The notes beneath the pieces were generated by a model, which was not told the origin of the DNA, did not search any database, and worked only from the letters and a program-made list of their open reading frames with translations. A stretch of 64,000 nucleotides of DNA from JANPCX01 sp966211815 (lineage in GTDB: Bacteria; Pseudomonadota; Gammaproteobacteria; Burkholderiales; Burkholderiaceae_C): assembly GCA_966211815.1 (NCBI GenBank), contig CBIHOD010000003.1:1-64000 (forward strand). The letters run 5' to 3'. This document shows, one piece after another, positions 20,478 through 29,833 of the stretch. Position numbers and translations under genes: made by a program. How positions within the stretch are numbered: position 1 is the first letter of the stretch; every line of letters starts with the position of its first letter.

Positions 20478-21653
20478 TCAATGCCCCAGGGCGGTGTCCC
20501 AGGCCCACTCGGCCAGCCTGCCCATGAAGCGGTCGCACGCTTGCACCTGCCGCACCGACACGTATTCGTTGGCGCGGTGGGCCTGCTCGATGCTGCCCGG
20601 GCCGCAGATCACGGTGTCGACGCCGGCTTGCGCATACTGTCCGGCCTCGGCCCCGTAAGGAACGGCCGTCGCCTCGCCGACGGCCCCCCATTCGCGCGCC
20701 AGCGCCACCGCCCGGCCGTACTCTCCCGCGCGGAAGGCGGGGATGCGGGCCGATGCCGACGTTTCCCACCGCACCCCGCCGCAGTCGGCGCCGAACGCCT
20801 TGAGCAAGCGGGCGCGCGTCCTTTCCTCTGCGAGCGCCAGCAAGCCCCCGGCGTCGTCGGTGTCGCGGAAGCGTATCTCCCAATGCAGGCTGGCGCGTTC
20901 GGCGACGATGTTGCGCGCGGTTCCCCCGGACAGCAGGCCCACGTTCACCGTCGGCCCGCTCGGCGTCATCGGGTGGGGGTAGGGCATGGACCGCAGCTCC
21001 TGGCCGAACCGCGTCAGTTCGCTGAGCATTTCGCCCGCCGCCTCGATCGCGCTGGCGCCCAGGTGCGGCATGCTGGAATGCGCGGGACGGCCGTGGAAAT
21101 GCGTCGTCAGCGCCAGCAGCCCCTTGTGCGCGATCACCGGCTGCATCATGGTCGGTTCGCCGACGATGGCCACGGCCGGCTTGGCGACCTCGCGGCCGAA
21201 GACTTCGATCATGCGCGGGGCGCCCAGGCAGCCGACCTCTTCGTCATAGCTCAGCGCCAGGTGGACCGGCGTCTTCAAGCGGTGCGCCTTGAACATCGGG
21301 ACGGCGGCCAGCATGCAGGCGGCGAAACCCTTCATGTCGCAGCTGCCCCGGCCGTGCAGCAGCCCGTCGGACTCGACGATTTCGAAAGGGTCGGTGGACC
21401 AGTCCTGGCCTTCCACCGGCACCACGTCGGTGTGGGCGTGCAGGCATACGCCGCCCATGTCCACCGGGCCGATGGTGGCGAAGAGGTTGGCCTTGGTGCC
21501 GTCGTCGCTGGCGGTCACGTGGCTGCCGATGCCGTGTCCGTCCAGGTACTGCGACACCCAGTCGATGAGCTGCAGGTTGGATCGGTGCGACGTCGTGTCG
21601 AAGGACACCAGCTGCCCGAGAAGCTCGCGGCTGGTGAAGCTAGGTGTCTGCAT
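20478..21653 (-). CDS. argE: M20 amidohydrolase, acetylornithine deacetylase-like
   Basis: A 391-residue zinc amidohydrolase of the ArgE/DapE group, which removes acyl groups from the alpha-amine of amino acids. Metal and catalytic residues are visible in CLHAHTDVVP (His, Asp), GRGSCDMKGF, SYDEEVGCLGA (Glu pair), VGEPT and the C-terminal GPGSIEQAHRANEYV (His). The dimerisation domain includes KGLLALTTHFHGRPAHSS. The ATG at 21653 is chosen because GGAAGT lies 7 bp upstream; an in-frame ATG at 21677 lacks a site. As first gene of an operon with a peptide importer it more likely handles an imported N-acyl compound than arginine synthesis; this is inference. Confidence 0.85.
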   Translation of the reverse strand: MQTPSFTSRELLGQLVSFDTTSHRSNLQLIDWVSQYLDGHGIGSHVTASDDGTKANLFATIGPVDMGGVCLHAHTDVVPVEGQDWSTDPFEIVESDGLLHGRGSCDMKGFAACMLAAVPMFKAHRLKTPVHLALSYDEEVGCLGAPRMIEVFGREVAKPAVAIVGEPTMMQPVIAHKGLLALTTHFHGRPAHSSMPHLGASAIEAAGEMLSELTRFGQELRSMPYPHPMTPSGPTVNVGLLSGGTARNIVAERASLHWEIRFRDTDDAGGLLALAEERTRARLLKAFGADCGGVRWETSASARIPAFRAGEYGRAVALAREWGAVGEATAVPYGAEAGQYAQAGVDTVICGPGSIEQAHRANEYVSVRQVQACDRFMGRLAEWAWDTALGH

Positions 21654-21905
21654 GGGTTTACTTCCGCTGGGGTCCATCGGCGCTGTGGCCGTCCCGGTCG
21701 GCGGCCGTGACGGCCGCCGGCTGAGGCGACTTGGGCGGGTGCGGCCGTTGTCGGCCTACAGGGCGCCAGCGCTGCGGGATTGCATTAATTTGGGAAATCC
21801 ACCGGACTCCATAATGGCGTCCTGAATTCATTGGGTGAAAGCAGTTTGCCGAAGAGCGGTCGAGTAAGAAAATGCAACTTATCGCTTCATGAATAAATAA
21901 AATTC

Positions 21906-22865
21906 ATGCTGACCATCAAACAAGTCCGCTATTTCTTGGCCGCCGCGGACGCCGGCCAGTTTTCGACCGCCGCCAAGCGCGTGCATGTCACGCAAACGGC
22001 GATCACGTCCGCGGTGCGGGAACTGGAGGCCGAGCTGGGGATGACCCTGTTCGAGCGCCACCACGCTTCGGGCGTGTCGCTCACGCCGGAGGGCCGCAGG
22101 TTCCACCTGCATGCCCAGGACATCATGGCCGCCGTGAACGGCGCCATGGCCGCGCCTTTGCTGGCGGACCGCAACACGGCGGGCCGGTTGCGCCTGGGCG
22201 CGACTCATCTCATGCTCGGGCATTACATCGTGCCGGCCATGGTGCGGTTCTCGAACACCTACGGGCAGGTCGACGTCGAACTGGTCGAGACGACGCGGCA
22301 GCATGCGGAGCAGGCCCTGGTCCGCGGCGAAATCGACGCCGCGGTGCTCTGGCTGAACACCGTCGAGAACACGCAAGACCTGGAATCGCTCGTCGTGGCC
22401 TATTCGCGCCGGCAGCTGTGGACCGGCGCCGACCATCCCTTGCTCAAGCGTCGGTCGGTCTCCCTGGCCGATCTGAAGGACACGCCCTATGCCTTGCTGG
22501 ACATCGACGAGGTGCCGAAGAACACACTGGCCTTCTGGGCGTTGCAGGGGCTCGAACCGAACATCCGGTTCCGGTCCTCCAGCCTGGAGGCGGTCCGCAG
22601 CATGGTGGCCTACAACCGCTGCGTGACCATCCTCGGCGACGTGGCCTACCGCCCGTGGTCGCGCGAAGGTTTGAAAGTGGAGACGAGGCCGCTGCTGGAA
22701 GGCCTTCCGACGATCGAAGTGGGCCTCGTCTACAAGCGCGGCGCGGCGCCCAACCCGGCGCTGGAAGCCCTGAAGGACTTCTTGCGCCTGGCGATCAGCA
22801 TGGACGAGGCGCCCCTGCGCGGCGGTGTGCCGGCCCAACAGGCGGCGGGGTTCGCGGCCGGCTAG
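21906..22865 (+). CDS. LysR-family transcriptional regulator
   Basis: A 319-residue LysR protein. The N-terminal winged helix reads MLTIKQVRYFLAAADAGQFS and continues TAAKRVHVTQTAITSAVREL; a periplasmic-binding-like effector domain (about 90-300) follows. It is divergent from the amidohydrolase/importer operon across 252 bp, the classical arrangement for a LysR regulator of that operon, with the effector likely the imported compound or its breakdown product. The ATG is preceded only by AT-rich sequence without a clear ribosome site. A long palindromic repeat begins just after the stop. Confidence 0.9.
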   Translation: MLTIKQVRYFLAAADAGQFSTAAKRVHVTQTAITSAVRELEAELGMTLFERHHASGVSLTPEGRRFHLHAQDIMAAVNGAMAAPLLADRNTAGRLRLGATHLMLGHYIVPAMVRFSNTYGQVDVELVETTRQHAEQALVRGEIDAAVLWLNTVENTQDLESLVVAYSRRQLWTGADHPLLKRRSVSLADLKDTPYALLDIDEVPKNTLAFWALQGLEPNIRFRSSSLEAVRSMVAYNRCVTILGDVAYRPWSREGLKVETRPLLEGLPTIEVGLVYKRGAAPNPALEALKDFLRLAISMDEAPLRGGVPAQQAAGFAAG

Positions 22866-22869
22866 TGCG

Positions 22870-23019
22870 GTGTCCGGGAAATGACTGCCAATCGAATCGT
22901 GTCTCGCAAGCCAGGGCCGCGTTGCAATTCCTCGCGATACCCCCGGTGTCGCCGCGGTTTGCGCCTGGCCCTGGTTTGCAATCCATCGATTCCATTTTTG
23001 TCAGCTGTTTGCGGGACAC
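22870..23019. repeat. Long imperfect palindromic repeat, copy B
   Basis: Second copy of the element at 11127-11256, same orientation. The core (22882-23004) shares GAATCGTGTCT, CCAGGGCCGCGTTGCAA, TCCTCGCGATACC, CGGTTTGCGCCTGGCCCTGG and ATCGATTCCATTTTTGTCAG with copy A. Here the palindrome extends to GTGTCC (22870) and GGACAC (to 23019). It lies between the converging lysR and yicC genes. Differences between copies in the arms are partly paired, which suggests that the fold is kept. Confidence 0.8.
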
Positions 23020-23057
23020 CCCGCTAGCGGCCCCGCGCCCGGCGCCGCGGGGCGGCG

Positions 23058-23999
23058 TCATTCGAGGTTCTGGACCTGCTCGCGCATCTGCTCGATCGCC
23101 ACCTTCATCTCGACCGCGACATTCGTCAGTTCGAGCGAGGCGGCCTTGGACGCCAGGGTGTTGGCTTCCCTCAGGAGTTCCTGGATCAGGAAGTCCAGGC
23201 GTTTGCCGACTTCGCCGCCTTTCTTGAGCAGCCGGCCGATCTCGTCGAGGTGGGCGCGCAGCCGCGCGACCTCTTCGGCGACGTCGATGCGGATGGCGAA
23301 GGCGGCGGCTTCGTTGAGCGCGCGTTCGCGCAAGGCCTCCGGGGCGATGGTGTGGGCCGCGTCGGTCGCCTGCAGGGCTTCCTGCCAGCGTTCAAGGAAT
23401 TTCTGCTGCTGTTTCTGGACGACGGCGGGGACCAGGGGCTCGGCATGCTCGGCCAGGCGCTTGAGGTGGCCGGCGCGCTCCAAGAGCACCTCGGCCAGCC
23501 GGGCGCCCTCTCGGGCCCGGGCGTCCAGCAGGCCGGCGACGGCCTGCCTGGCGGCCTCCATGGCCGCTTCGTCGAGGCGGGCCGGGGTGCCACCGCCCTT
23601 GCACCACTGCATGACTTCGTTCACCGACAGCGGGCGCGCCTGGGGCAGCCAGCCCAGCACGGTGTTCTGCAGGTTGGCCAGGCGCATCAGCTGTTCGGAC
23701 TGGGGCTGGGGCCAGGCGCTGTCGGCCAGGTTGGACTGGGACAGGCGCAGCTCGATCTTGCCGCGCTTGAACGACTGGGTGAGCAGTTCGCGCAGCCCGG
23801 GCTCCAGGGCGCGCAGCTCGTCGGGCAGGCGCAAGACCAGGTCGAGGAAGCGGCTGTTGACCGAGCGCAGTTCGACGTTGACGCTGCCGCCCGGGGCCGC
23901 GGCGCGGCCGCCGGCTTCGGCCTGCGGCGCTGTGGAATCGGCCGCCGGCTGGGGGCTGCTGGAGGCACCGGCGTAGCCGGTCATGCTGTAGACTGCCAT
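23058..23999 (-). CDS. yicC: YicC-family endoribonuclease
   Basis: A 313-residue YicC/YloC-family protein, a family shown to act as an endoribonuclease. It begins MAVYSMTGYA, the family hallmark, and continues with VELRSVNSRFLDLVLRLP and an IRIDVAEEVARLRAHLDEI stretch. The C-terminal block is GKRLDFLIQELLREANTLAS, then KAASLELTNVAVEMKVAIEQ, which is highly conserved. An extra Pro/Ala/Ser-rich loop (about 12-35) is unusual. The gene normally precedes gmk in this group; here 22.5 kb separate them. Confidence 0.95.
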   Translation of the reverse strand: MAVYSMTGYAGASSSPQPAADSTAPQAEAGGRAAAPGGSVNVELRSVNSRFLDLVLRLPDELRALEPGLRELLTQSFKRGKIELRLSQSNLADSAWPQPQSEQLMRLANLQNTVLGWLPQARPLSVNEVMQWCKGGGTPARLDEAAMEAARQAVAGLLDARAREGARLAEVLLERAGHLKRLAEHAEPLVPAVVQKQQQKFLERWQEALQATDAAHTIAPEALRERALNEAAAFAIRIDVAEEVARLRAHLDEIGRLLKKGGEVGKRLDFLIQELLREANTLASKAASLELTNVAVEMKVAIEQMREQVQNLE

Positions 24000-24028
24000 T
24001 GAACTTTTCGCCCGTCCAAATCCCGATT

Positions 24029-24997
24029 ATGTCAAAGCCAAAACCCGCGCCTTTGCCCTCTGGCACAGTGGTGGGCGGATACCAAGTCATCAAAAAGCTG
24101 GCTGCGGGGGGCTTCGGCGTGGTGTACCTGGCCGAGGACGCGGACCGCCACCTGGTGGCCGTCAAGGAATACCTGCCGTCTTCGCTGGCCGAGCGGTCCC
24201 CGGGCGAATTGACGCCGCGCATCAAGCCCGAGAAGCAGCCGCTCTACCGCCTTGGACTGAAAAGCTTCTTCGAGGAAGGCCGCTCGCTGGCGCAGATCTC
24301 GCACCCCAGCGTGGTGTCGGTGCTGAACTTCTTCCGCGAGAACGAGACCGTCTACATGGTGATGAACTACCTGCAGGGCGACACCCTGCAGGACTTCATC
24401 GTCACCGCGCGCGACATGAAGCGCGACAAGGTCTTCCGCGAGTCCACGATCCGCTCGCTGTTCGACGAGATCCTGCGCGGCCTGCGCATCGTGCACCAGC
24501 ACAAGATGCTGCACCTGGACATCAAGCCGGCCAACATCTTCATCACCAACGACAACAAGGCGGTGCTGCTCGACTTCGGCGCCGCGCGCGAGGTGCTGAG
24601 CAAGGAGGGCAACTTCATCCGCCCGATGTACACGCCCGGCTTCGCCGCGCCCGAGATGTACCGCCGCGACGGCACGCTCGGGCCCTGGACCGACATCTAC
24701 GCGATCGGCGCCTGCATCTACGCCTGCATGCAGGGCTACCCGCCCAACGACGCGCCGCAGCGCATCGAGAAGGACCGCCTGGCGCTGAGCCTGTCGCGCC
24801 TGCGCAATGTGTATTCCGACAACCTGATCGAGGTCACCGAGTGGTGCATGTCCCTCGACCCGTTGTCGCGCCCGCAAAGCGTGTTCGCGCTGCAGAAGGA
24901 GCTGGCGCGCGAGACCGAGCGCCGCTACACCAAGCTCAGCTTCAGCGAACGCTTGAAGCTGCAGCTGGAAAACCTCACCGCCAGCGCCAAGAGCTGA
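24029..24997 (+). CDS. Serine/threonine protein kinase (Hanks type, non-RD)
   Basis: A 322-residue soluble eukaryotic-like kinase. The glycine loop is LAAGGFGVVYLA, the ATP-anchoring Lys is in VAVKEYLP, the catalytic loop is HLDIKPANIF (Leu instead of the Arg of RD kinases) and the metal loop is DFGAAR. TPGFAAPEM and TDIYAIGA follow. It has no transmembrane or sensor domain; a short C-terminal tail (FSERLKLQLENL) follows the kinase. It is divergent from yicC by 29 bp and followed after 18 bp by a PP2C phosphatase, its likely antagonist. The ATG at 24029 is used rather than an in-frame TTG at 23999. Confidence 0.93.
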   Translation: MSKPKPAPLPSGTVVGGYQVIKKLAAGGFGVVYLAEDADRHLVAVKEYLPSSLAERSPGELTPRIKPEKQPLYRLGLKSFFEEGRSLAQISHPSVVSVLNFFRENETVYMVMNYLQGDTLQDFIVTARDMKRDKVFRESTIRSLFDEILRGLRIVHQHKMLHLDIKPANIFITNDNKAVLLDFGAAREVLSKEGNFIRPMYTPGFAAPEMYRRDGTLGPWTDIYAIGACIYACMQGYPPNDAPQRIEKDRLALSLSRLRNVYSDNLIEVTEWCMSLDPLSRPQSVFALQKELARETERRYTKLSFSERLKLQLENLTASAKS

Positions 24998-25015
24998 AAA
25001 AGAAAGAGAAGACGC

Positions 25016-25930
25016 ATGCGCTTTTCCGTCTACCAGATCAGCCGCAAGGGCGGTCGCGAGAAAAACGAAGACCGCATGGGGTACTGCTACACCCGTGACG
25101 CCGGCCTGTTCGCGCTGGCCGACGGCATGGGCGGCCACCCCGAAGGCGAGGTGGCGTCGCAGCTGGCGTTGCAGACGCTGGCGGCGCTGTTCCAGCGCGA
25201 CTGCAAGCCCAAGCTGGCCGACCCGCTGCGCTTCCTGCACGAATCCATCATCGCCGGCCACCACCAGCTGCTGCGCTACGCCACGCAGAAGGCGCTGATC
25301 GACACGCCGCGCACCACGCTCGTGGCCTGCCTGCTGCAGGGCAACCAGGCCTATTGGGCGCATTGCGGCGACTCCAGGCTCTACTGGGTGCGCGGCGACA
25401 AGCTGATCGCCCGCACCCGCGACCATTCCTACTCCGAGCTTCAGGACACGCTGAACCAGGTCGTGCCCATGGGCGAGAAGCTCAACCGAAACGTGCTCTT
25501 CACCTGCCTGGGCAGCCCGGGCAAGCCGGTGGTCGACACCGTGGGCCCGCTGATCCTGCAGCCCGGCGACCGGCTGCTGCTGTGCTCCGACGGGCTGTGG
25601 GGCACGGTCAGCGACGCCATCATCACCGAGCAGCTGTCGCGCAACATCATCTCCGAATCGGTGCCCGAGCTCGTGGAACTGGCGCTGCGCAACGGCGGCG
25701 CCAAGAGCGACAACGTCTCGGTGCTGGCGGTGGAATGGGAAGCCGCGGAAGATTCCGACAGCCAGGGCGTCAGCACCGAAGCCCTCGGTGAAGAGGTGTT
25801 CGCCTCCACCATCCAGGCCAGCGTGCTCGGCTCCGACGCCCAGGACGAGCTGGACGACGCCGAGATCGAGCGCTCCATCAAGGAAATCAACGACGCCATC
25901 CGGCGCTCTTCCCAGCAGCGCAAGCCTTGA
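25016..25930 (+). CDS. PP2C-family serine/threonine phosphatase
   Basis: A 304-residue metal-dependent phosphatase. The motifs are in order: GREKNEDRMGY, FALADGMGGHPEGEVAS, TTLVACLLQGNQAYWAHCGD, SRLYWVRGDKLIARTRDHS, GDRLLLCSDGLWG and AKSDNVSVLAVEW. These supply the aspartates that bind the two metals. The acidic C-terminal tail (about 245-304) lies beyond the catalytic domain and may be regulatory. It forms a kinase-phosphatase pair with the preceding gene. Confidence 0.93.
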   Translation: MRFSVYQISRKGGREKNEDRMGYCYTRDAGLFALADGMGGHPEGEVASQLALQTLAALFQRDCKPKLADPLRFLHESIIAGHHQLLRYATQKALIDTPRTTLVACLLQGNQAYWAHCGDSRLYWVRGDKLIARTRDHSYSELQDTLNQVVPMGEKLNRNVLFTCLGSPGKPVVDTVGPLILQPGDRLLLCSDGLWGTVSDAIITEQLSRNIISESVPELVELALRNGGAKSDNVSVLAVEWEAAEDSDSQGVSTEALGEEVFASTIQASVLGSDAQDELDDAEIERSIKEINDAIRRSSQQRKP

Positions 25931-25988
25931 GAGCCGGCGACGCCGCCCGGCGCGCCGAATCCACCCACATTCCTGAGAGGTCCTCCCC

Positions 25989-26714
<726 letters not shown>

Positions 26715-26728
26715 CGGGGCGGGCGCCG

Positions 26729-27337
26729 ATGGAACTCGTCCTGGCCTCCAACAACCGCCACAAGCTGGCGGAGATGCGGCAGCTGCTTTCGCCCTTGGGC
26801 CTGAACCTCGTCCCTCAGGGCGAGCTGGGCATCCCGGAGGCGGAAGAGCCGCATCCGACCTTCATCGAGAACGCGCTCGCGAAGGCGCGCCACGCGTCGC
26901 AAACTTCGGGCCTGGCCGCCATCGCCGACGATTCCGGGTTGTGCGTCGACGCGCTGGGCGGCGCGCCGGGCGTGCTGTCGGCCCGCTACGCCACCTTGTT
27001 CGGCCGCGAGAAAAGCGACGAGAACAACAACCTGGCGCTGCTGGAGCGCCTGCTCGGCCACGAGGAGCAGCGCGCCGCGCGCTTCGTCTGCGCCCTGGTG
27101 GCGGTGCGGCGCGCGGACGACCCGGAGCCCCTGGTCGCGCTGGGCCGCTGGGAAGGGCAGGTGCTGACGGCGGCCAAAGGGCAGGGCGGTTTCGGCTACG
27201 ACCCGCTGATGTTCATCCCCGGGCTGGGTTTGAGCGTGGCCGAGCTTTCCGCCCAGCAGAAGAACGAGCACAGCCACCGCGCCCAGGCCATGCGGCAGAT
27301 GCTGGCGTTGATGCGCGGGGTCTGGCGGCTTGGCTGA
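26729..27337 (+). CDS. rdgB: RdgB/HAM1 non-canonical purine NTP pyrophosphatase
   Basis: A 202-residue house-cleaning enzyme that hydrolyses ITP, dITP and XTP to monophosphates. Motifs: ELVLASNNRHKLAEM (N-terminal SNN), AIADDSGLCVDALGGAPGVL (substrate and metal site) and GQGGFGYDPLMF. The ATG at 26729 gives the usual start; an overlapping GTG at 26711 would add six residues and couple to rph. It overlaps the hemW start by 8 bp. Confidence 0.95.
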   Translation: MELVLASNNRHKLAEMRQLLSPLGLNLVPQGELGIPEAEEPHPTFIENALAKARHASQTSGLAAIADDSGLCVDALGGAPGVLSARYATLFGREKSDENNNLALLERLLGHEEQRAARFVCALVAVRRADDPEPLVALGRWEGQVLTAAKGQGGFGYDPLMFIPGLGLSVAELSAQQKNEHSHRAQAMRQMLALMRGVWRLG

Positions 27338-28613
27338 CATCCCGATCCGCGCCGAGCCGGCCGAGGACGCGCCCGGCGCGGCGGCCTGGACCACCGCCGA
27401 GCGCCTGGCCCGCGGCACGCGCGCCGGCACGCTGTCCTTCGGCAGCCTGCCGCCGCTGTCGGTCTACGTGCACTTGCCTTGGTGCCTGAAGAAGTGCCCG
27501 TATTGCGACTTCAACTCGCATGAATGGGGCGCGCGTGCCGACCACGCCGGCGGTTTGCCGGTGCGCGATTACCTGGGCGCGCTGCGAGCCGACCTGGAGT
27601 CCAGCCTGCCTTTGGTCTGGGGCCGGCGCATCCACAGCGTCTTCATCGGCGGCGGCACGCCCAGCCTGTTCGCCCCGGAGGCGATCGACGAATTGCTCGC
27701 CGACCTGCGGGCGCGGCTGCCGATGGAGCCGGGCTGCGAAGTCACCCTGGAGGCCAACCCCGGCACCTTCGAACGCGACCGCTTCCGAGGCTACCGGCAA
27801 GCCGGCGTCACGCGGCTTTCCGTCGGCGTGCAGAGCTTCGACGACGCGAAACTCAAGGCGATCGGCCGCGTGCACGACGCCGCCCAGGCCCACGCCGCGG
27901 TGCGCGAGGCGGCCGAGGCCTTCGACACCTTCAACATCGACCTGATGTACGCGCTGCCGGGCCAGACCCTGGCGCAATTCGACGCCGACTTGTCCCAGGC
28001 CCTGGACCACGCGCCGCCGCACCTGTCGATCTACCACCTCACGCTCGAACCCAACACCTTCTTCGCCCACCAGCCGCCCTCGGGCGACCAGGCCCTGCCC
28101 GACGACGAGGCGGCCTTCGACATGCTGGACCTCATCGCCGAGAAGACCGCCGCGCACGGCCTTCGCCGCTACGAGGTCTCCGCCTTCGCGCGCGACGGCC
28201 ACCGCTGCGCCCACAACCTCAACTATTGGCAGTTCGGGGACTACCTCGGCATCGGCGCCGGCGCGCACAGCAAGCTCACCTTCCCGCACCGCGTGCTGCG
28301 CGAGGTGAGGTTCCGCGACCCGGCGCGCTACATGGCGCAGGCCGCGGCCGGCCTGCCGGTCGCCCAGTGCGAAGACGTCAAGCGCAAGCAGTTGCCGTTC
28401 GAGTTCATGCTCAACGCCCTTCGCCTGAAGGACGGCATCGAGGCCGCCCGCTTCGCCGAGCGCACCGGCTTGATGCCCGGCGCCATCGAACCCGCGCTGC
28501 GGGAGGCCGAGCGCCGCGGCCTGCTGGCGCGCGACGCGGCGCGCCTATGGCCGACCGACCGTGGCTTCGACTTGTTGAGCGATTTGCAGTCCTTGTTCCT
28601 GCCGGCGGACTGA
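27330..28613 (+). CDS. hemW: HemW, radical SAM haem chaperone
   Basis: A 427-residue HemW (formerly HemN-like). The radical SAM cluster motif is in WCLKKCPYCDFNSH (Cys-x3-Cys-x2-Cys), followed by FIGGGTPSL, EANPGTFE and SVGVQSFDD. FNIDLMYALPGQT and the C-terminal HemW domain complete it. HemW proteins bind haem and deliver it to respiratory proteins rather than acting as coproporphyrinogen oxidases. The start appears to be the TTG at 27330, overlapping rdgB; no ATG lies before the core. An intrinsic terminator follows. Confidence 0.94.
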   Translation: MADIPIRAEPAEDAPGAAAWTTAERLARGTRAGTLSFGSLPPLSVYVHLPWCLKKCPYCDFNSHEWGARADHAGGLPVRDYLGALRADLESSLPLVWGRRIHSVFIGGGTPSLFAPEAIDELLADLRARLPMEPGCEVTLEANPGTFERDRFRGYRQAGVTRLSVGVQSFDDAKLKAIGRVHDAAQAHAAVREAAEAFDTFNIDLMYALPGQTLAQFDADLSQALDHAPPHLSIYHLTLEPNTFFAHQPPSGDQALPDDEAAFDMLDLIAEKTAAHGLRRYEVSAFARDGHRCAHNLNYWQFGDYLGIGAGAHSKLTFPHRVLREVRFRDPARYMAQAAAGLPVAQCEDVKRKQLPFEFMLNALRLKDGIEAARFAERTGLMPGAIEPALREAERRGLLARDAARLWPTDRGFDLLSDLQSLFLPAD

Positions 28614-28637
28614 CTGAAGGCCCCGGCGGAAAGCGGA

Positions 28638-28661
28638 AAAGGCGCCGAGGCGCCTTTCTTC
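28638..28661 (+). terminator. Rho-independent terminator after hemW
   Basis: AAAGGCGC-CGAG-GCGCCTTT forms a perfect 8-bp stem followed by CTT, 24 bp after the hemW stop. The A-run before the stem means that it could also stop transcription from cheB on the other strand. Confidence 0.8.
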
Positions 28662-28694
28662 ATGCCCGAGGGTGATCCGCCCCCCAACGCCGAA

Positions 28695-29801
28695 TCAAAC
28701 GCGGTTCAGCGACATCCCAGACGTGCTGCGCAGCCGCTCGATCAGCTTGGGCGCGATCTGGTTCAACGGCACCACTTCATGGGCCGCGCCGGCGGCGATC
28801 GCTTCGCGGGGCATGCCGAAGACGACGCAGGTCGCCTCGTCCTGCACCCAGTTGTAGCTGCCGGCGTCGCGCATCGCCTTCATCGCGCGCGCGCCGTCGG
28901 CGCCCATGCCGGTGAGCATGATGCCCAGCGCGTTCTGCCCGACGACCTTGGCGGCGGAATTGAACAGCACCTCGACCGAGGGCTTGTGCCGGTTCACCGG
29001 CTCGCCGTCCTGCACGCGCGCGATGTAGTTGGCGCCGCTGCGTTCCACGCTGAGGTGGAATCCGCCGGGCGCGATGTAGGCGTGCCCGGGCAGGATGCGC
29101 TCGCCGTCCTTGGCCTCGGCCACGCGGATGCGGCACAGGCCGTCCAGCCGGTTGGCGTAGCTGCGGGTGAAACCGGGCGGCATGTGCTGGGTGATCACGA
29201 TGGCCGGGCAGTCCGGCGGCAGGTTGACCAGCACCTCCTTGGTGGCTTCGGTGCCGCCGGTGGACGCGCCCAGGAAGATGATCTTCTCGGTGGAGAGCCG
29301 GCCGAGGTTGGCGACCGCGGCCGGCGGGCGCGGCGGGTTCAGGCCGCCGGGCTCGGTGTGCCCCGGCGCGGCCGGCGGCGGCGTGGCGATGCGGCGCAGG
29401 TGGGCCTTGGAAGCGATGCGGACCTTGTCGGTGATGTCCTGGGCCAGCAGCCTCAGCCCGTCGGCCACGCCGAGCTTGGGCTTGGCCACGAAGTCGACGG
29501 CGCCGAGTTCCAGCGCGCGCAGCGTCACTTCGGCGCCGCGCTCCGTCAGGGTGGACACCATCACCACCGGCATCGGCCGCAGGCGCATCAGCCTGGAGAG
29601 GAAGTCGATGCCGTCCATGCGCGGCATCTCCACGTCGAGCGTGATGACGTCGGGGTTGAGGTTGCGGATCATCTCCCGCGCGACCAGGGGGTCGCTCGCC
29701 GCGCCGATGCATTCCATGTCGGGCTGCTGGTTGATGATCTCGGTCAGCAGGCTGCGCACCAGCGCCGAGTCGTCCACCACGAGTACGGTTGTCTTGGCCA
29801 T
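28695..29801 (-). CDS. cheB: CheB, protein-glutamate methylesterase/deamidase
   Basis: A 368-residue chemotaxis adaptation enzyme that removes methyl groups from receptors. The receiver domain holds VVDDSALVRS, ITLDVEMPRMDG and VAKPK; a Pro-rich linker (about 140-170) leads to the esterase. Its catalytic Ser is in LGASTGGTEA, His in ITQHMPPGFTRS and Asp in LTGMGADGA. It ends the cheR-cheD-cheB unit and converges with hemW. No cheA or cheW gene is nearby. Confidence 0.96.
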   Translation of the reverse strand: MAKTTVLVVDDSALVRSLLTEIINQQPDMECIGAASDPLVAREMIRNLNPDVITLDVEMPRMDGIDFLSRLMRLRPMPVVMVSTLTERGAEVTLRALELGAVDFVAKPKLGVADGLRLLAQDITDKVRIASKAHLRRIATPPPAAPGHTEPGGLNPPRPPAAVANLGRLSTEKIIFLGASTGGTEATKEVLVNLPPDCPAIVITQHMPPGFTRSYANRLDGLCRIRVAEAKDGERILPGHAYIAPGGFHLSVERSGANYIARVQDGEPVNRHKPSVEVLFNSAAKVVGQNALGIMLTGMGADGARAMKAMRDAGSYNWVQDEATCVVFGMPREAIAAGAAHEVVPLNQIAPKLIERLRSTSGMSLNRV

Positions 29802-29833
29802 GCTTTGTGCTCCTTCCCTTGGTGCGCAGCCGG

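Noticed and set aside
20478..21653. Reading the M20 enzyme as the arginine-pathway ArgE with certainty
   Set aside because: The family is clear but the substrate is not; linkage to an importer rather than arginine genes leaves the role open.
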